A stretch of 64,000 bases of DNA from Paenibacillus_AA sp045062745 (GCF_045062745.1 NZ_JBJGED010000033.1:13449-77448), one strand, 5' to 3'; counted from the first letter of the stretch, positions 8,068 to 16,256 are shown. Notes: a model not told the origin generated them from the sequence alone. A program made the numbers and translations.

Positions 8068-8754
8068 ATGTTTTTTCATCCCATGGACTTTCTGATCTTC
8101 ATCGCCTTCGGCGTCTCCATCTGGGCGCAGTTCCGCGTGAAGGGCACGTTCAACCGTTGGTCGCAGGTGCCTGTCGCATCCGGCATGACCGGCTACGACG
8201 CCGCCCGCCGAATGCTCGACAATAACGGCTTGTACGATATTCCGATCGAGCCGGTGCCTGGCGCCCTGAGCGACCACTACGATCCGATCAAGCGCGTCGT
8301 GCGCTTGTCCGAGCCGGTCTATTACGAGAGCTCCATCTCCGCCGTCTCGGTCGCCTGCCACGAGGTGGGCCACGCGATCCAACATCATCAGAGCTATCCG
8401 ATGCTTGTAGCCCGCCATAAGATGTTCCCGGTCGTGAACTTCGCATCGGGTGTGGCGCCGCTGATGATCATCGCGGGCCTCATCTTCCAGCAGTTCAACT
8501 TCCTGCTCGGCCTCGGCATCGTCTTCTTCTCCGCCGCCGTGCTGTTCCAGCTCGTCACGCTGCCGGTCGAGTTCAACGCCAGCAGCCGCGCGCGCGATCT
8601 GATGGTCGCGGAGGGCTTCATCTCGAACGAAGAAGAACGCGGTGTGGCCAAAGTGTTGAACGCCGCCGCCCTGACGTACGTTGCCGCCGCCCTGATCTCG
8701 CTTCTGGAGCTGGTCAAGTACATCATGATCTTCAATCAGCGCTCGGACGATTAA
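8068..8754 (+). CDS. yugP: YugP-family membrane zinc metallopeptidase
   Basis: 228 aa. HEVGH (H98, E99, H102) is an HExxH zinc site set in a protein with an N-terminal helix and two or three further hydrophobic segments (about residues 115-165 and 200-220). This is the Zn_peptidase_2 (YugP) family, of unknown substrate, found across Firmicutes. CTGGAGGG precedes the ATG. It follows the MerR gene by 26 bases, so it may be co-transcribed with it, and ends in a strong terminator. Confidence 0.88.
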   Translation: MFFHPMDFLIFIAFGVSIWAQFRVKGTFNRWSQVPVASGMTGYDAARRMLDNNGLYDIPIEPVPGALSDHYDPIKRVVRLSEPVYYESSISAVSVACHEVGHAIQHHQSYPMLVARHKMFPVVNFASGVAPLMIIAGLIFQQFNFLLGLGIVFFSAAVLFQLVTLPVEFNASSRARDLMVAEGFISNEEERGVAKVLNAAALTYVAAALISLLELVKYIMIFNQRSDD

Positions 8755-8771
8755 TCGTTCGAACGCTACTC

Positions 8772-8821
8772 AAAAAAGCTTTCTCCACTGCCCGCTTCGG
8801 GCACGAAGAGAAAGCTTTTTT
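8772..8821 (+). terminator. Intrinsic terminator after yugP
   Basis: Stem AAAAAAGCTTTCTC (8772-8785) with GAGAAAGCTTTTTT (8808-8821), closing on a T run; an inner GCCCG/CGGGC pair extends it. Confidence 0.85.
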
Positions 8822-8914
8822 CATTGGATCAGAATTTTTAATCCCTGGGCCCCGCCAAGGGAGGGGCTTCGCCGGGAATAAGCTCCGAAGGCCCACGTCA
8901 CTTGGTGGGGTATC

Positions 8915-9808
8915 TTAACGCTGGTCCTTGAACAGGTCGAGCAGGAACCGCTGGAACATCTCCGCGACGAGGGGCAGCTTCTCCCCCTTGCGCCGCACGA
9001 GCCCGATCGTCCGGGTCACCTGCGGATGCGTCACCTTGACCTTCGCCGGCATGAGCGGGCTAATCTCGGTCAGCGCCATCTCGGGCAGCAGCCCGACCCC
9101 CATGCCGGCCGCGACCAAGCCGCGAATCGTATCGGTCTCTTCCCCTTCGAACCCGATCTGAGGGATGAAGCCCGCCTCCTTGCACGCTTCGAAGACGATT
9201 GACTTGAGCGAGTAGTTGTCGCTGAACATGACGAACGATTCGTCCTTCAGCTGCTCGAGCCGGATTGTCTCATGATGGGCAAGCGGATGATTGTTCGGCA
9301 ATACCGCGTACATTTCCTCGGTCAGCAGCAGCTCCCCCGCTACCTGTTCGTGGATCTCCGGGAACGGCGAGATGAAGGCCAGGTCGACCTCGCCTCGCGT
9401 CACGTCCTGGATCAGGCTCGCGAACGTCCCCTGCTTGAGCCGAAATTTCACGTTCGGCCTCCCTTTGCGGAAATCCGCCACGACGGTCGGGATCAAACTG
9501 ATCCCCAGCGTATGCGGGAACCCGATGCGTATCTCGCCCTTCTCGGGATCGAGAAATTCACGCATCTCCATAACCGCTTTATCCAGGCCGCTGAGCAGCT
9601 CTTCCAGCCGGGTCAAGAACAGCTTGCCTACAGGCGTCAACTGCAGATTGCGACCCTTCTGCACGAATAGCTGCATGCCGAGCTCCTCCTCCAGCTGATG
9701 GATTTGCCGGCTGACCGCCGACTGTGCGACATGAAGCTCCTCGGCCGCTTGCGTCACGTGCTGTTTTTTGGCCACCTTCACGAAATATTGCAGCTGCCTC
9801 AGTTCCAC
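8915..9808 (-). CDS. LysR-type regulator, GltC-like
   Basis: 297 aa, normal LysR length. The N-terminal winged helix-turn-helix (MELRQLQYFVKVA, HVAQSAVSRQI) and the linker are followed by a two-lobed effector domain. Wording such as HVAQSAVSRQI, GRNLQLTPVGK, GLVAAGMGVGLLPE and PQVTRTIGLV closely follows GltC of Bacillus, the glutamate synthase activator. No gltAB adjoins it, so the target is uncertain. Start is GTG, with AAGGAG 8 bases upstream. It begins 19 bases after the rhomboid gene and is probably in its operon. Confidence 0.85.
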   Translation of the reverse strand: MELRQLQYFVKVAKKQHVTQAAEELHVAQSAVSRQIHQLEEELGMQLFVQKGRNLQLTPVGKLFLTRLEELLSGLDKAVMEMREFLDPEKGEIRIGFPHTLGISLIPTVVADFRKGRPNVKFRLKQGTFASLIQDVTRGEVDLAFISPFPEIHEQVAGELLLTEEMYAVLPNNHPLAHHETIRLEQLKDESFVMFSDNYSLKSIVFEACKEAGFIPQIGFEGEETDTIRGLVAAGMGVGLLPEMALTEISPLMPAKVKVTHPQVTRTIGLVRRKGEKLPLVAEMFQRFLLDLFKDQR

Positions 9809-9827
9809 CGGTCCGTCTCCTTCAGGG

Positions 9828-10460
9828 TTATTGATTAGTCCGCGATTTATGGATCAATTGCCGGAACAGCAGCATCCCAGCCGCCAAGCCGCCCAGATGG
9901 GCGTACCAGTTCACGTTGGGCATCAGGAACGAATAGATGATGCCCACGACGAGGACGGCCTTAATCGTAACCGAGGACTGCTTGTCGATCGCCGACTTCC
10001 GAAACAGGGCAATGTACAGGTATGCGCCGAAGACGCCATAGATCGCGCCCGACGCGCCGGCCGACAGGTGAACGTCCCGTGTCAGCAGCTCGCTGACGAG
10101 ATTGCCGGCAAGCCCGCTGCCCAAGTAAAACACCGCATAGCGCCACGCGCCCAGCAGCCGCTCCAAGGGCGGGGCGAACACGAAGATCGAGAAGCTGTTG
10201 AACAGCAAATGATTGAACCCGATGTGCAGGAAGATGGCGGCGAAATACCTCCAATACTCGCCCGAGTAGGGCGGCACATTCAGCATCGCGCCGAACCGGA
10301 GCAGCGTCTCCTCATCGGTCGAGCTCCCGAGCCATGTCATCAGCACGAACAGCACGACCTGGATGAGCAGGATCGCTGTCGTAACCGGATAGAGCCGGAT
10401 GTATTGCCGAAAGCTTTCATAACGCAAAAAAAGGATGGCCTTCTCCCCCTCTAGCCCCAA
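9828..10460 (-). CDS. Rhomboid intramembrane serine protease
   Basis: About 200 aa with six predicted helices. The catalytic dyad is visible as GASG (S137) and WYAH (H188), and the HxxFNHLLFN motif marks helix 2. Rhomboids cut membrane-spanning substrates within the bilayer. The open frame begins with a TTG at 10460 that has only a weak ribosome site; a TTG at 10427 lies 11 bases after GGGGGAGAAGG and agrees better with family N-termini (RYExxRxYxxxxPVT), so the protein may be 11 residues shorter. Upstream of the LysR gene in the same direction. Confidence 0.87.
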   Translation of the reverse strand: MGLEGEKAILFLRYESFRQYIRLYPVTTAILLIQVVLFVLMTWLGSSTDEETLLRFGAMLNVPPYSGEYWRYFAAIFLHIGFNHLLFNSFSIFVFAPPLERLLGAWRYAVFYLGSGLAGNLVSELLTRDVHLSAGASGAIYGVFGAYLYIALFRKSAIDKQSSVTIKAVLVVGIIYSFLMPNVNWYAHLGGLAAGMLLFRQLIHKSRTNQ

Positions 10461-10602
10461 CTAGCCGTCCCATTCGAAATGGGATCTCCGCTATCTCTAT
10501 CATACCTCAATCGAAGGAAATTTTCCTGCCCGGACGGATAACAACTCCTTCGTTGGCTCACCCTAAACATGCATAACCAATTTTCCGAATGGAGTTGAGC
10601 CC

Positions 10603-11082
10603 ATGCTTCATCGATTGATCTCGGTCAGCGTTCTGTCGGTTGCGCTCTTCGCCGCACCTCTAGGCGCATACGCAGCCGCTTCTAACGAGCCTTCGGTTCC
10701 GGTCACGAACACCTCGCCGATCGGCACTCTGAACACCGACAATATGGGGGCGACCCAAATGTCGCATCCCGGCACGCCTGCGCCGTCGCCTATGGTAACG
10801 CCCGGCGTCACTCCGATGGTCACCCCCGGCGTCACACCCGCTCCGAACTACACGGGCACAGGGGTACTTCCCGGCTATGACGGAAGACGCGGCAATGGGT
10901 ATTACGACATGACCGGCACCGGCATCAAAGGACCGGACGGGATGACGATCCACACGAACCAGTACCGGGCGCGGGCTGCCGGAACGACCAACCGCAACTG
11001 GGGCTGGCTCGGTCTGATCGGCTTGGTCGGACTCGCCGGCATGTTCGGACGGAACCGCAACGAGGAGCGCGATCGCGCCTAA
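10603..11082 (+). CDS. WGxxGxxG-family secreted protein
   Basis: 159 aa. A signal peptide ends near AAPLGAYAAA (about residue 26). The middle has repeats PMVTPGVT (twice in tandem) and low-complexity Pro/Thr sequence. The C-terminus is WGWLGLIGLVGLAGMFG followed by basic residues, the WGxxGxxG anchor seen in many Bacillus and Paenibacillus surface proteins. The role is unknown; the tail suggests membrane retention. GGAGTTGAG precedes the ATG. Transcribed alone, divergent from the rhomboid gene. Confidence 0.8.
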   Translation: MLHRLISVSVLSVALFAAPLGAYAAASNEPSVPVTNTSPIGTLNTDNMGATQMSHPGTPAPSPMVTPGVTPMVTPGVTPAPNYTGTGVLPGYDGRRGNGYYDMTGTGIKGPDGMTIHTNQYRARAAGTTNRNWGWLGLIGLVGLAGMFGRNRNEERDRA

Positions 11083-11094
11083 TGTTCCAGCAAG

Positions 11095-11123
11095 AACCGC
11101 TTCAGGAGCTGAAGCGGTTTTTT
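11095..11123 (+). terminator. Intrinsic terminator after the WGxxGxxG gene
   Basis: AACCGCTTCA (11095-11104) pairs with TGAAGCGGTT (11110-11119), then a run of T. Confidence 0.85.
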
Positions 11124-11149
11124 GTTGCGTTTTTTAGCCGGAGACGGAT

Positions 11150-11179
11150 TGGACAAGCCTTCCGCCGTTGGATTATAAT
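11150..11179 (+). promoter_or_regulatory. Likely tpx promoter
   Basis: TGGACA (11150-11155), 18-bp spacer, perfect TATAAT (11174-11179), about 40 bases before the tpx start. Confidence 0.6.
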
Positions 11180-11226
11180 TAGTATTGGCAAAATCAGCAT
11201 CTATTAAAAAGTAGGAGATGATCCGA

Positions 11227-11745
11227 TTGGCACAAGAACGCACAGGAGTAGCAACATTTAAGGGCAATCCCATCACATTGCTAGGTCCGGAATTGAAGGT
11301 CGGGGACAAAGCTCCGAATTTCACCGTGAACAAAAACTTGCTGACGGAAGTTACGCTCGCCGACTACGCAGGGAAAGTGAAGCTGATCAGCGTCGTTCCT
11401 TCTCTGGATACGGGCGTTTGCGACGCGCAAACCCGCCGGTTTAACGAAGAGGCGGCTAAGCTGGGCGACAATGTCACCGTACTCACGATCAGCGTAGACT
11501 TGCCGTTCGCACAAGCCCGCTGGTGCGGCGCGGCCGGCATCGACAAGGTCGAGACGCTGTCCGACTACAAGGCGAAGTCGTTCGGTCTCGCTTACGGCGT
11601 TGTGATCAAGGAATTCCAACTGCTCATGCGGTCGATCTTCGTCCTCGACGCGAACGACACGATTCAATACGTGGAATACTTGCCGGAGATGACCGAGCAC
11701 CCGAACTACGAAGCGGCAGTCCAAGCCGTTAAGAAGCTCGTTTAA
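11227..11745 (+). CDS. tpx: Thiol peroxidase
   Basis: 172 aa atypical 2-Cys peroxiredoxin that reduces H2O2 and alkyl hydroperoxides with thioredoxin. The peroxidatic cysteine is in PSLDTGVCDAQTRRF (C65) and the resolving cysteine in RWCGAAG (C100), numbered from the chosen start. The start is TTG at 11227: AGGAG sits 9 bases before it and the protein then begins MAQERTGV as in the family; the ATG at 11218 directly abuts the ribosome site. Single-gene unit. Confidence 0.95.
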   Translation: MAQERTGVATFKGNPITLLGPELKVGDKAPNFTVNKNLLTEVTLADYAGKVKLISVVPSLDTGVCDAQTRRFNEEAAKLGDNVTVLTISVDLPFAQARWCGAAGIDKVETLSDYKAKSFGLAYGVVIKEFQLLMRSIFVLDANDTIQYVEYLPEMTEHPNYEAAVQAVKKLV

Positions 11746-11762
11746 GCCCCGTATAAAACAGA

Positions 11763-11795
11763 AACAGCGTTCAAGCCCTAGGCCTGGACGCTGTT
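11763..11795. terminator. Possible terminator between tpx and the convergent gene
   Basis: AACAGCGT (11763-11770) pairs with ACGCTGTT (11788-11795), with some further pairing in the loop. No clear T run, so weak. Confidence 0.4.
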
Positions 11796-11811
11796 GTCAT
11801 TTCATCGCGCA

Positions 11812-12204
11812 TTAACGATTGTCTATTTTGTGAGCGGCGAGCTTCGTATCGAACAGCCGGAACAGCTCCAAGATCGTCCGGTAATTGGAGCCCAAATCGC
11901 CGAGAGAACCCCTCGAGGCCGAGTAGATGTCGACCGCCGACTTAAGCGGGTTAATCGCGAACAAAGTCAAGGTGATGTCCTGCGTACGGCCGGTCATCGT
12001 CCGTTTCGTGACGACAATCTCCCCTACATTCTTCACCTCATGCAGGACGGTGTATTTCGGGAGCTTCTTCAGCAGGGTGACGATTTCTTCCCACAGCTGC
12101 TCTTTCGGAATTTTGTAATAGCGGGTTTTGAGCGCCGGATCTTTCGCTTTTTCGCCGGTCAACTCATGGCTGCGCATAAGTCCAATCAAGGTTCTTTTCA
12201 ACAA
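11812..12204 (-). CDS. Conserved protein resembling DUF1499
   Basis: About 130 aa, soluble, without a signal or membrane segment once the start is corrected. The blocks TRYYKIPKEQLWEEI, KRTMTGRTQDITL and SASRGSLGDLGSN recall DUF1499-type bacterial proteins of unknown function; that assignment is from memory. The frame is open from 12291, but that stretch overlaps a terminator. TTG at 12204 (or 12201) lies 9 bases after GAGGGGG and gives the start. Convergent with tpx. Confidence 0.65.
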   Translation of the reverse strand: MLKRTLIGLMRSHELTGEKAKDPALKTRYYKIPKEQLWEEIVTLLKKLPKYTVLHEVKNVGEIVVTKRTMTGRTQDITLTLFAINPLKSAVDIYSASRGSLGDLGSNYRTILELFRLFDTKLAAHKIDNR

Positions 12205-12280
12205 CGGTGTAAACCCCCTCAACGATCCACGCATCTTCTGCGATTGTCCTACATTCCATATTACCATGAAAACGCCCAAC

Positions 12281-12306
12281 AAAAAAGCCAATCCTGACAG
12301 ATTGGC
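12281..12306 (-). terminator. Terminator of the aldolase/kinase operon
   Basis: On the minus strand GCCAATC (12306-12300) pairs with GATTGGC (12293-12287), followed by six T (12286-12281). Confidence 0.8.
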
Positions 12307-12316
12307 GATAAGGAAA

Positions 12317-13246
12317 CTAGATAATCGATTCGATGGAGACTTCGTTCAGAAACCGGCCGACATCTTCGGTCCGGACGTTACCGGCCTCCGGCATAAGCGC
12401 ATTGGCCGTTCCTGACGCGGTAGCGAGCTTCAGCGCCTGCACGATCGAGTCCCCGCGATGCACGGCTACCGCCATGCCGGCTACGAACGAATCGCCGCAG
12501 CCTACAGTGTTGACAGCCTCGATGCGAGGAGCGCGGATTCGGTACAGCTGGCCGTCGCAGCCGGCGACCGAGCCCTCGGCGCCCAAGGAGACGACCACGC
12601 AGCGGATGCCGTCCCGCATCAGTTGATGGATGCTGCCGTACAGGTCGCTCTCCCGCTCCAGCTTCTTGCCGAGCAGCTTCTCGACCTCCTGCTCGTTCGG
12701 CTTGATCAGGAACGGCTTGGCGGCCAGCCCCTGCACGAGTGCGTCGCCGCTCGCGTCCAGGAAGGCGAGTGCCCCAGCCTCGTGAACGACGGCGACCAGC
12801 TCGGCGTAATAGGAGGCCGGCAAGCCCTTCGGCAGGCTGCCGGACAAGGTGACGATGCGCGAGCGTTCGGCCAGGCTCCGCAGCTTGCGCTTCATGGCCT
12901 CGGCGTGGGCGGCATTGATGTCCGGCCCCGGCTCAAGCAGCTCCGTGGACTGCCCGGCGGCGTCCACGATGTTCAGGCAGAGCCGCGATTCGCCTTCCAC
13001 CGCGACGAAGTCGTTCGGGATGCCCTGCCGGGTCAGCTGCTCTTCGATGAAGCGGCCGTTGTGGCCTCCGACAAAGCCGGTCGCCGTGACCGGTCCTTCG
13101 AGCAGATGGGCGACACGGGCGACATTGACGCCTTTCCCTCCCGGGAAGCTGAACATCTTCGCGGCGCGGGACACTTGACCTAGACGGAAGTCGTCAACGT
13201 AATAGGTCTTGTCAATCGCCGCATTCAGCGTAACAGTCGTAATCAT
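12317..13246 (-). CDS. PfkB-family sugar-phosphate kinase (1-phosphofructokinase / tagatose-6-P kinase type)
   Basis: 309 aa. Family hallmarks are FPGGKGVNVA near the N-terminus and AVNTVGCGDSFVAGMA near the C-terminus, where D of GDS is the catalytic base. It phosphorylates fructose-1-P or tagatose-6-P (LacC/FruK type) to a ketose bisphosphate, which the adjacent aldolase could split. The ATG at 13246 overlaps the aldolase stop (ATGA), so the two are translationally coupled; the frame upstream of it lies inside the aldolase gene. No PTS permease is nearby. Confidence 0.88.
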   Translation of the reverse strand: MITTVTLNAAIDKTYYVDDFRLGQVSRAAKMFSFPGGKGVNVARVAHLLEGPVTATGFVGGHNGRFIEEQLTRQGIPNDFVAVEGESRLCLNIVDAAGQSTELLEPGPDINAAHAEAMKRKLRSLAERSRIVTLSGSLPKGLPASYYAELVAVVHEAGALAFLDASGDALVQGLAAKPFLIKPNEQEVEKLLGKKLERESDLYGSIHQLMRDGIRCVVVSLGAEGSVAGCDGQLYRIRAPRIEAVNTVGCGDSFVAGMAVAVHRGDSIVQALKLATASGTANALMPEAGNVRTEDVGRFLNEVSIESII

Positions 13247-14112
13247 TTGCGGAACTCGCTCGCCTTTCCGATGCAGCCGCACAGGCGCATTTTCTCGATC
13301 GCCGCAGCCTTGAGCGCCTTCTTCGCAGGCACCATATACTTCCGAGGGTCGTTCTCGTCCGGATTCGCGGCGAACACTTCCTTGATCGCGTCGGAGAAGA
13401 CGATGCGCAGCTCGGTCGCGACGTTCATCTTCGCCATCCCGAGGGAGACGGCGCGGCGCACTTGCTCCTCCGGAATGCCGGAACCGCCGTGCAGGACGAG
13501 CGGTACCTCTACCTTGTCGGCGATCCGCTTGATGCGGTCGAAGTCGATCTTTGGCTCGCCCTTATAGATCCCGTGCGCGGTGCCGATCGCCGGAGCGAGC
13601 GTCGGAACGCCCGTGAGCTCGATGAATGCGGCGCACTCGTCCGGGTCGGCCATGAGCGCTTCGTTGTCCGCTACGACGATATCGTCTTCGACGCCGCCGA
13701 CCTTGCCGAGCTCCGCTTCCACATTGACGCCCGCGGCACGCGCGACTTCCACGACCTTGAGCGTCTGGCGCACATTCTCCTCGAACGGAGAGTGTGAAGC
13801 GTCGATCATGACCGACGTATAGCCCGCCCGGATGCAGCGGACGATCAGGTCGAACTCGGTACAATGATCGAGGTGAAGCGCGATCGGTACGCTCGAGAGG
13901 TTGGATGCTACCGTCGCGGCAGCCGCGATGTATTCCGGCCCGAGGTGCTTCACGGTTCCGACGGTCGATTGGATGATGAGCGGGGATTGCGTTTCCTCCG
14001 CCGCTTCGACGACCGCTTGAAGCATTTCCAGTGTGTGTACGTTAAACGCTCCGATGCAATACCCGTTGGCGCGGGCTGTTTGGAGCATAGGTGTGGATGA
14101 TACAAGTGGCAT
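13243..14112 (-). CDS. Class II ketose-bisphosphate aldolase (FbaA/GatY type)
   Basis: 289 aa zinc-dependent TIM-barrel aldolase that cleaves fructose- or tagatose-1,6-bisphosphate into two triose phosphates. Metal ligands are in LHLDHC, IGTAHG and VLHGGSG; ALHLDHC also holds the catalytic Asp. The short family size and pairing with a LacC-like kinase point to a tagatose or specialised hexose route rather than housekeeping glycolysis, but this is inference. GGGAGG lies 8 bases before the ATG. Its own promoter lies between it and the upstream DeoR gene. Confidence 0.9.
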   Translation of the reverse strand: MPLVSSTPMLQTARANGYCIGAFNVHTLEMLQAVVEAAEETQSPLIIQSTVGTVKHLGPEYIAAAATVASNLSSVPIALHLDHCTEFDLIVRCIRAGYTSVMIDASHSPFEENVRQTLKVVEVARAAGVNVEAELGKVGGVEDDIVVADNEALMADPDECAAFIELTGVPTLAPAIGTAHGIYKGEPKIDFDRIKRIADKVEVPLVLHGGSGIPEEQVRRAVSLGMAKMNVATELRIVFSDAIKEVFAANPDENDPRKYMVPAKKALKAAAIEKMRLCGCIGKASEFRK

Positions 14113-14126
14113 GAATGATTCCTCCC

Positions 14127-14166
14127 GTTTCGTTACACTTTTGATAGTTTCGTTTCGTTTAGTTTC
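14127..14166. promoter_or_regulatory. GAAAC repeats, possible DeoR operator
   Basis: Reading the minus strand, AACGAAAC occurs at 14134-14127 and GAAAC recurs at 5-10 base spacing from 14166 to 14147. The cluster sits just after the -10 of the aldolase promoter, where a DeoR-type repressor would block. DeoR sites are often direct repeats. Confidence 0.5.
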
Positions 14167-14173
14167 TTTTTCT

Positions 14174-14203
14174 ATTGTAAAGGATGAACGAACCCGGTGA
14201 CAA
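14174..14203 (-). promoter_or_regulatory. Promoter of the aldolase/kinase genes
   Basis: Minus strand: TTGTCA (14203-14198), 18-bp spacer, TACAAT (14179-14174). Confidence 0.7.
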
Positions 14204-14227
14204 GCTGAATTTTCGCCACCGGTCGGG

Positions 14228-15001
14228 CTACGTAACGATGAGCTGAATGCCCAAGTCGCGGATTCGGTCGCAAATGTCTTTACCCAGCCCCCGATCCGTG
14301 ATGACCGTATGGACGGCGTCGAGCGGCGCGACGTGCGAGAAGAATACTTTTCCGAACTTCGTGTGGTCGGCTACGACGATCACTTCCTTCGCAATCGACA
14401 GCATGCGCCGGTCCATACTCGCTTCAGCCAGATTGGGCGTCGTCAGCCCCTCCTCCAGGTCGAATCCGTCGACACCGAGGAACAGCTTGTCCACCCGGAT
14501 GCTCTGCAGCGCTTCTTCCGCCAGCGGTCCGACCAGCGCGAACGACTTGCGCCGCAGCTTGCCGCCGATCAGGATGACGTCCAAGTCCGCATAATTGCCG
14601 ATCTGGACCGCGATGTTGGCCGCATTCGTCACGATCTTGAGCCCCTTCTTGCCGACGAGCCGCTTTGCGATCAGCATGCTGGTCGTCCCCGGCGTGAGCA
14701 TGACCGCATCCTCATCGCCGACCAGCTTGGCCGCCGCCTCGGCGATCCGCTCCTTTTCCTCGACGAGCGCTTCCGCCTTCTCGGAGAACGACTTCTCGTG
14801 CGCGACTTCGCTCACGTGGGCGTGCAGCGCCATCGCTCCGCCGTGCGTGCGCAGCAGCAGCTCCTTCTCCTCGAGCTTCTCCAGGTCGCGGCGCACGGTC
14901 ACCTGCGAGACGCCCAGCGCTTCGCTCAGCTCGGCCACCGTGGCTTTGCCGGCTTGATTCACAACTTCCATGATGCGTACATAACGTTCTTCCGCGAACA
15001 T
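14228..15001 (-). CDS. DeoR-family sugar-phosphate regulator
   Basis: 257 aa. The N-terminal helix-turn-helix (ATVAELSEALGVSQVTVRRDL followed by LLLRTHGGA) is diagnostic; the C-terminal DeoRC domain (DAVMLTPGTTS, FLGVDGFD, ADHTKFG) binds phosphorylated sugars. Such proteins usually repress a catabolic operon until a sugar phosphate accumulates. Located directly upstream of the aldolase and kinase genes in the same direction, with a GAAAC repeat cluster between. GGGAGGCCCCT precedes the ATG. A perfect dyad lies at 15064-15081 upstream. Confidence 0.92.
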   Translation of the reverse strand: MFAEERYVRIMEVVNQAGKATVAELSEALGVSQVTVRRDLEKLEEKELLLRTHGGAMALHAHVSEVAHEKSFSEKAEALVEEKERIAEAAAKLVGDEDAVMLTPGTTSMLIAKRLVGKKGLKIVTNAANIAVQIGNYADLDVILIGGKLRRKSFALVGPLAEEALQSIRVDKLFLGVDGFDLEEGLTTPNLAEASMDRRMLSIAKEVIVVADHTKFGKVFFSHVAPLDAVHTVITDRGLGKDICDRIRDLGIQLIVT

Positions 15002-15248
15002 AGGGGCCTCCCGAATCGATTCGATAGTTTTGGAACCTTCTGTTTACGATCATTTCCCTTCTTTTTTGATCATAATCAAAAATCGGATGTAATACCAGAA
15101 GTATTTTCACGGCAAGGTGCGGGGTTAATCGGTCTCGCCGACTAATTCAAGCGCTTCGTGACCGTCGCGGAGCGAGATAGTCGGTCACGCCGATTAATTC
15201 GTTGTCCTCCCGGACCTGTGCAGGGCGAATAACCGTACCAAAACACCA
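15002..15248. other. Non-coding stretch between deoR-type gene and glpX terminator
   Basis: No convincing gene. It holds a perfect dyad TTTTGAT-CATA-ATCAAAA (15064-15081) that may be an operator for the DeoR gene, and a 20-base direct repeat with two mismatches, TCGGTCTCGCCGACTAATTC (15129-15148) and TCGGTCACGCCGATTAATTC (15181-15200). Confidence 0.55.
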
Positions 15249-15275
15249 AAAACCCGGTCCATCCGGACCGGGTTC
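15249..15275 (-). terminator. glpX terminator
   Basis: Minus strand AACCCGGTCC (15275-15266) pairs with GGACCGGGTT (15261-15252), loop GGAT, then T run. Confidence 0.85.
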
Positions 15276-15290
15276 CCGCCAACCAACGTG

Positions 15291-16256
15291 CTACGCCTTC
15301 AAGATTTGCTTGTACGGCAAGTAATGCTGCGTCTGAATGTGCCGGATCGTGCGCGTCTTCGCCCGCATGACAAGCGAGTGCGTCTCCGCCCGCTCGCCGG
15401 GCAAGTAGCGGACACCCTGCAGGAAGCTGCCGGACGTCACGCCCGTCGCGGCGAAGATGACGTCGTCCTTCCCGACCATGTCGTCCATGGTCAGCACCTT
15501 GTACGGGTCGCTCAGCCCCATCGCTACACATCGCTGATACTCGACCGCGTTGCCGGGCATCAGGCGGCCCTGCAGCTCGCCGCCCAGGCACTTCAGCGCG
15601 GCCGCGGCCAAGACGCCCTCCGGCGCGCCGCCGGAGCCGACGAACAGGTCGATGCCGCTCTCCGCCATCGCCGGGGCGATCGCGCCGGCCACGTCGCCGT
15701 CGGTAAGGAACTTGATCCGCACCCCGACCCTGCGCAGCGTCTTCACGATCGTATCGTGTCGCTCCCGGTCGAGCATCATGACGGTCAGATCGCTGATGTT
15801 CTTCTTCTGCGCCTTCGCGGCGATCTGAAGCGTCTCCTCGAGCGGCGCGTTAATGTCCACCTTCCCGACGAGCGCGGGCCCGACCGCGAGCTTCTCCATG
15901 TACATATCCGGAGCGTGCAGCAGATTGCCCTTGCCCGCGATGGCGAGCACGGAGATGGCGTTGTCCAACCCGCGTGCCACGATGTTCGTGCCCTCGAGCG
16001 GATCGACCGCCACGTCGACCTCCGGTCCCTGCAGGCTGCCGACCTGTTCCCCGATATACAACATCGGCGCTTCATCCATCTCGCCTTCGCCGATGACGAC
16101 CGTCCCCCGGATCGACACCGTATCGAACATGCGGCGCATCGCTGTCGTCGCCGCCTCATCCGCTTCATTCTTGCGGCCGCGGCCCATCCAATGCGCCGCC
16201 GACAACGCGGCCATCTCCGTCACACGTACAACTTCTAACGCCAGCTCCCTCTCCAC
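15291..16256 (-). CDS. glpX: Class II fructose-1,6-bisphosphatase
   Basis: 321 aa. Hydrolyses fructose-1,6-bisphosphate to fructose-6-phosphate in gluconeogenesis. Class II motifs include GEGEMDEAPML and the metal-binding VDPLEGTN, plus VGSGGAPEG for substrate binding. Start is GTG at 16256, 7 bases after GAGGGGG. In Bacillus glpX lies near the transaldolase and murA genes; here an fsa-type transaldolase is close by, but sleB lies between and murA is absent. Confidence 0.95.
   Translation of the reverse strand: MERELALEVVRVTEMAALSAAHWMGRGRKNEADEAATTAMRRMFDTVSIRGTVVIGEGEMDEAPMLYIGEQVGSLQGPEVDVAVDPLEGTNIVARGLDNAISVLAIAGKGNLLHAPDMYMEKLAVGPALVGKVDINAPLEETLQIAAKAQKKNISDLTVMMLDRERHDTIVKTLRRVGVRIKFLTDGDVAGAIAPAMAESGIDLFVGSGGAPEGVLAAAALKCLGGELQGRLMPGNAVEYQRCVAMGLSDPYKVLTMDDMVGKDDVIFAATGVTSGSFLQGVRYLPGERAETHSLVMRAKTRTIRHIQTQHYLPYKQILKA

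Noticed and set aside
13247..13282. Longer N-terminus for the PfkB kinase
   Set aside because: The extra codons lie inside the aldolase gene; the ATGA overlap start gives the family N-terminus MITTVTLNAAID.
15142..15591. 149-codon minus-strand frame over the glpX end
   Set aside because: Mostly a shadow of glpX in another frame, Arg/Gly-rich, and it crosses the glpX terminator.
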